From the NCBI RefSeq assembly GCF_029868855.1, contig NZ_JARWOV010000283.1:1-32721 (forward strand): a stretch of 32,721 bases of DNA, in the 5' to 3' direction. A program made the position numbers and the translations under genes. The notes under the pieces were generated by a model. The model did not search any database and was not told the DNA's origin. It was given only the letters and a program-made list of their open reading frames with translations. The first letter of the stretch is position 1, and each line of letters starts with the position of its first letter. The stretch is from Nocardia carnea. Its GTDB lineage: Bacteria; Actinomycetota; Actinomycetes; Mycobacteriales; Mycobacteriaceae. Positions 30,603 to 32,721 of this stretch are shown one piece after another.

Positions 30603-30905
30603 CTACTCGGCGTTGTCGAACTTGGCCTTGAGCTCGGCGGCCATCTCGGAGTTCTCGGCCTCGAGCTTCTGGACGTAGGCGACGGAGTCGCCGACGGTCT
30701 TCAGGCTGGCGAGATCCTCGTCGGGGATCTTGACGCCGTACTTGTCCTCCATCTGCACCGCGATCTCGACCATCGACAGCGAATCGATGTCCAGGTCATC
30801 GACGAAGGACTTCTCCATCGTTACCTCGGAGGGCTCGATACCGGTCACCTCTTCGATGATCTTGCCGAGTTCCTCGACGATTTGTTCCTGGGTCAGAGCG
30901 GCCAC
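30603..30905 (-). CDS. acpM: Meromycolate-type acyl carrier protein
   Basis: The 100-aa product starts at a GTG (VAALTQEQIVEELGKIIEEVTG) with AGAAGGGAG upstream. The phosphopantetheine Ser is in DIDSLSMVEIA (Ser42). It is longer than a standard ~78-aa ACP because of the acidic C-terminal tail (VQKLEAENSEMAAELKAKFDNAE), as in AcpM, though shorter than the mycobacterial protein (about 115 aa). It carries growing acyl chains between FabD, KasA and the FAS-II reductases. 127 bp separate it from fabD and 10 bp from kasA. Confidence 0.95.
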   Translation of the reverse strand: MAALTQEQIVEELGKIIEEVTGIEPSEVTMEKSFVDDLDIDSLSMVEIAVQMEDKYGVKIPDEDLASLKTVGDSVAYVQKLEAENSEMAAELKAKFDNAE

Positions 30906-31032
30906 TTCGTGGCTCCCTTCTTGTTTTTCCGTGTAGGGCTTTACTTGGTACTTCGGGCCGGAACGGCGAACGGTTACGCCGCCCGGTGCCGGGTTCCCGC
31001 CGCGAAACGGTGGAAACTCGGCCGCAGGCACG

Positions 31033-31947
31033 CTAGCCGGAGCTTGCGAGCCCGGCCAGCGCGGGGATGTCCTCGGGCGTCTTCAGCGCCAGGTTGGGGG
31101 TGCCCTTGAGCTCCCGTTTGGCAATGCCGACGAGGGTTCCCGCCGGTGGCAGCTCCGCCACCGCCGAAACGCCGGCCTGCCGGACGGTTTCGGTGCACAG
31201 GTCCCACCGGACGGGCCGGGTGACCTGCGCGGCGAGCTTAGCCACCGCGTCGGCGCCGGATTCGACCGGCTTACCGTCGGCGTTGGACAACAGTGTCCGG
31301 GTGGGCTCGTGCGGGGTGATCTCGGCGATCGCCGCCGCTACCGCCTGCTGGGCCGGTGCCATGAACTCGGTGTGGAACGCGCCCGCCACCGGCAGTGCGC
31401 GCACTCGTGCCTTCTCCGGCGGATTCGCTGCCAGTTCGGCGAGCGCGTCGAGCCGGCCGGCCGCGACGATCTGACCGGCGGCATTGCGGTTGGCGGGGAC
31501 CAGCTCCAATTCCGCGAGCCGGGCCAGCACGGCGGCCTCGTCGCCGCCGAGCACCGCGGACATACCGGTGGGTTCCAGCGCGCACGCCTTCGCCATTTCG
31601 GCACCGCGGATAGCCGCCAGCGTAACCGCTTGGTCCGCGGAGATCACTCCGGCGACAGCGGCGGCGGCGAGTTCACCCACCGAATGGCCGGCCACGATGG
31701 TGTCGGCCGGTACCCGGCTCTCGCCGATCTCGGCGAAGGCGAGCAGTGCGGCCGCTACCACCAGTGGCTGGGTCACGGCGGTATCGGTGATCTCTTCGGC
31801 GGTCGCCTCGGTACCGAGCCGGACCAGATCCAGACCCGATTCCTTCGACCACAGTGCGAGGCGGTCATGCGCGCCCGGCAGGTCGAGCCAAGGCGCGAGC
31901 ATGCCGGGTGTCTGAGAGCCCTGTCCAGGGGCGAACAACGCGATCAC
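31033..31947 (-). CDS. fabD: Malonyl-CoA:ACP transacylase
   Basis: The 304-aa product starts at a GTG (VIALFAPGQGSQTPGMLAPWLDLPG). Active-site Ser89 is in GHSVGELAA, the binding Arg in AIRGAEM, and the catalytic His192 in GAFHTEFM. It moves malonyl from CoA to AcpM. It is the first structural gene of the FAS-II unit. The 128-bp gap to the PucR-type regulator gene upstream holds inverted repeats likely to control it. The family call is certain. Confidence 0.96.
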   Translation of the reverse strand: MIALFAPGQGSQTPGMLAPWLDLPGAHDRLALWSKESGLDLVRLGTEATAEEITDTAVTQPLVVAAALLAFAEIGESRVPADTIVAGHSVGELAAAAVAGVISADQAVTLAAIRGAEMAKACALEPTGMSAVLGGDEAAVLARLAELELVPANRNAAGQIVAAGRLDALAELAANPPEKARVRALPVAGAFHTEFMAPAQQAVAAAIAEITPHEPTRTLLSNADGKPVESGADAVAKLAAQVTRPVRWDLCTETVRQAGVSAVAELPPAGTLVGIAKRELKGTPNLALKTPEDIPALAGLASSG

Positions 31948-32010
31948 GTACCTAAGAAAACACTGTGAAGCGGCTCTCGCGAGATGTCGACGTGAATAGA
32001 GCTTGCGGAC

Positions 32011-32037
32011 GGCTTTTGTATGGTCCCCACAAAAGCC
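32011..32037. promoter_or_regulatory. Candidate MabR/FasR operator A
   Basis: GGCTTTTGT (32011-32019) and ACAAAAGCC (32029-32037) are perfect 9-bp arms with a 9-base spacer. It is centred ~77 bp before the fabD start. The TTTTGT/ACAAAA core is, as I recall, the type bound by the PucR-family regulator of mycobacterial FAS-II. Confidence 0.65.
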
Positions 32038-32075
32038 CGCGTGGCGTGTCCGGATCGGCGGAAAGATCCCAGCCG

Positions 32076-32721
32076 TTACAGCCCATCTTTGTCCATTGGG
32101 ACAAAAGGTTCCTCTGGGACAGGTGTCGACGATTCGTTACGAGTTCGTGTCAGCCGACCCACTGTGGCGGCGATTCGCAGCACGTAGGAGTCCCGCGGGT
32201 TGAGCGGATCCCGGCCGGTGACCTCACTGATCCGCTTCAGGCGATACCGGACAGTATTTGGATGAACGTACAGTTGCCGAGCACACATCTCGACCGCGCC
32301 GCCGCATTCCAGATAAGCATCCAGGGTGTCCGCCAGGGCGGAACCGGCCGAAGCCAACGGAAGCACAAGGTACTCGACAAGTGCGTCCACCGCAGCTCGA
32401 TCACCGAGCAGGGCACGTTCGGGCAACAGTTCCATCGCGTGCACGGGCCGCGGCGCGTCCCGCCACCCGATGACGGCCTCCATACCGGCCAGCGCCTCGA
32501 GCGCGCTGCTGTGGGCCGCGCCCAGGGTGCGGGTGGTCGGCCCGATCACCACGGGACCGTCGGAGAACGCCTCGGTGAGCAGATCGTCCATGAACGGCGA
32601 GGAGTGCGGGGCCTCACCGAGATGACCGCTCACCACCATCACCAGCCGCGACCCCTGCACCACCGCGAGCGCGGGGCCGCCGGGCCCGGGGGGCCGGGGG
32701 GGGAGCCCCCCCCCCCCCCCC
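32076..32721 (-). CDS. mabR: PucR family regulator of FAS-II, 5' end cut (MabR/FasR-like)
   Basis: Partial: the frame is open to the right edge and credible to about 32690. The visible ~195-205 C-terminal residues start within a CdaR/GGDEF-like domain (ALAVVQGSRLVMVVSGHLG ... DGPVVIGPTTRTLGAAHSSALEALAGMEAV) and end in the PucR helix-turn-helix (LADTLDAYLECGGAVEMCARQLYVHPNTVRYRLKRISEVTGRDPLNPRDSYVLRIAATVGRL). Full-length members have ~400 residues, so about half is missing. The gene before fabD is MabR (Rv2242) in M. tuberculosis and FasR in Streptomyces; both control fabD-led operons and respond to long-chain acyl-CoA. It probably binds the dyads at 32011-32037 and 32088-32105, the latter inside its own 3' end. 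Confidence 0.88.
   Translation of the reverse strand, partial: GGGGGLPPRPPGPGGPALAVVQGSRLVMVVSGHLGEAPHSSPFMDDLLTEAFSDGPVVIGPTTRTLGAAHSSALEALAGMEAVIGWRDAPRPVHAMELLPERALLGDRAAVDALVEYLVLPLASAGSALADTLDAYLECGGAVEMCARQLYVHPNTVRYRLKRISEVTGRDPLNPRDSYVLRIAATVGRLTRTRNESSTPVPEEPFVPMDKDGL
32088..32105. promoter_or_regulatory. Candidate MabR/FasR operator B
   Basis: TTTGTCC-ATTG-GGACAAA is a perfect 7-bp-arm dyad inside the last codons of the regulator gene, with half-sites like those of operator A. Centres of A and B are 72-73 bp apart, about seven helical turns. Confidence 0.5.
32684..32721. other. G/C homopolymer edge, probable assembly artefact
   Basis: The final ~38 bases consist almost only of G runs and an 17-18-base C run. 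They interrupt the regulator gene with nonsense-like glycine/proline codons and do not match any PucR sequence character. A low-quality contig end is the simplest explanation. Confidence 0.7.

Overview
The window is high-GC actinobacterial DNA with GTG and TTG starts, tightly packed genes and many divergent regulator-target pairs. Two blocks point to a mycolic-acid-producing member of the Mycobacteriales, most likely Nocardia or a close relative. One block (15.7-22.9 kb) has the order RNase H/phosphatase, zinc-ribbon protein, Nif3-like protein, cobC, ptpA, SURF1, cobD, which I recall as the Rv2228c-Rv2236c order of Mycobacterium tuberculosis. The other (27.8-32.7 kb) is a FAS-II cluster: PucR-type regulator, fabD, acpM, kasA, accD6. 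Species assignment is inference. I saw no tRNA, rRNA, CRISPR array, insertion sequence or prophage.

Layout. 0-0.2 kb: edge sequence with a possible gene fragment and a poly-G run. 0.2-8.3 kb, accessory: DUF4870 membrane protein; MFS exporter with divergent TetR; FabG-like reductase; LLM oxidoreductase and alpha/beta hydrolase with a divergent winged-helix regulator; DUF1707 protein; Uma2-family protein. 8.5-9.9 kb: a 62-aa unknown ORF behind a phased repeat array, and two GNAT acetyltransferases. 9.9-13.0 kb: molybdate operon, an HTH-Mop regulator followed by modABC with overlapping ends. 13.1-15.6 kb: MarR/YceI divergent pair and XRE-MmyB regulator/membrane-protein divergent pair. 15.7-22.9 kb: the conserved housekeeping block, including two cobalamin genes. 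23.3-24.9 kb: ECF41-type sigma factor with its own predicted promoter, then a gamma carbonic anhydrase. 24.9-27.7 kb: 61-aa unknown protein with a long leader, TetR regulator, solitary N6-adenine DNA methyltransferase. 27.8-32.7 kb: FAS-II cluster on the minus strand, cut by the window end in its regulator gene.

The genes form small local units more than one system. The strongest non-coding signals are an exact TGTCACA-N16-CGTC promoter in front of the ECF41 gene, dyads with TTTTGT/ACAAAA-type arms in front of fabD, perfect dyads between divergent regulator-target pairs (XRE, MarR, TetR), a palindrome plus leaderless-looking start for the molybdate operon, and a perfect 17-bp stem between kasA and accD6 where mycobacteria carry kasB. 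I did not find a convincing wholly new multi-gene system. The least explained pieces are the 62-aa and 61-aa ORFs with their upstream regulatory DNA, the XRE-controlled four-helix membrane protein, and the orphan methyltransferase. The last ~38 bases are G/C homopolymer and look like a low-quality contig end.
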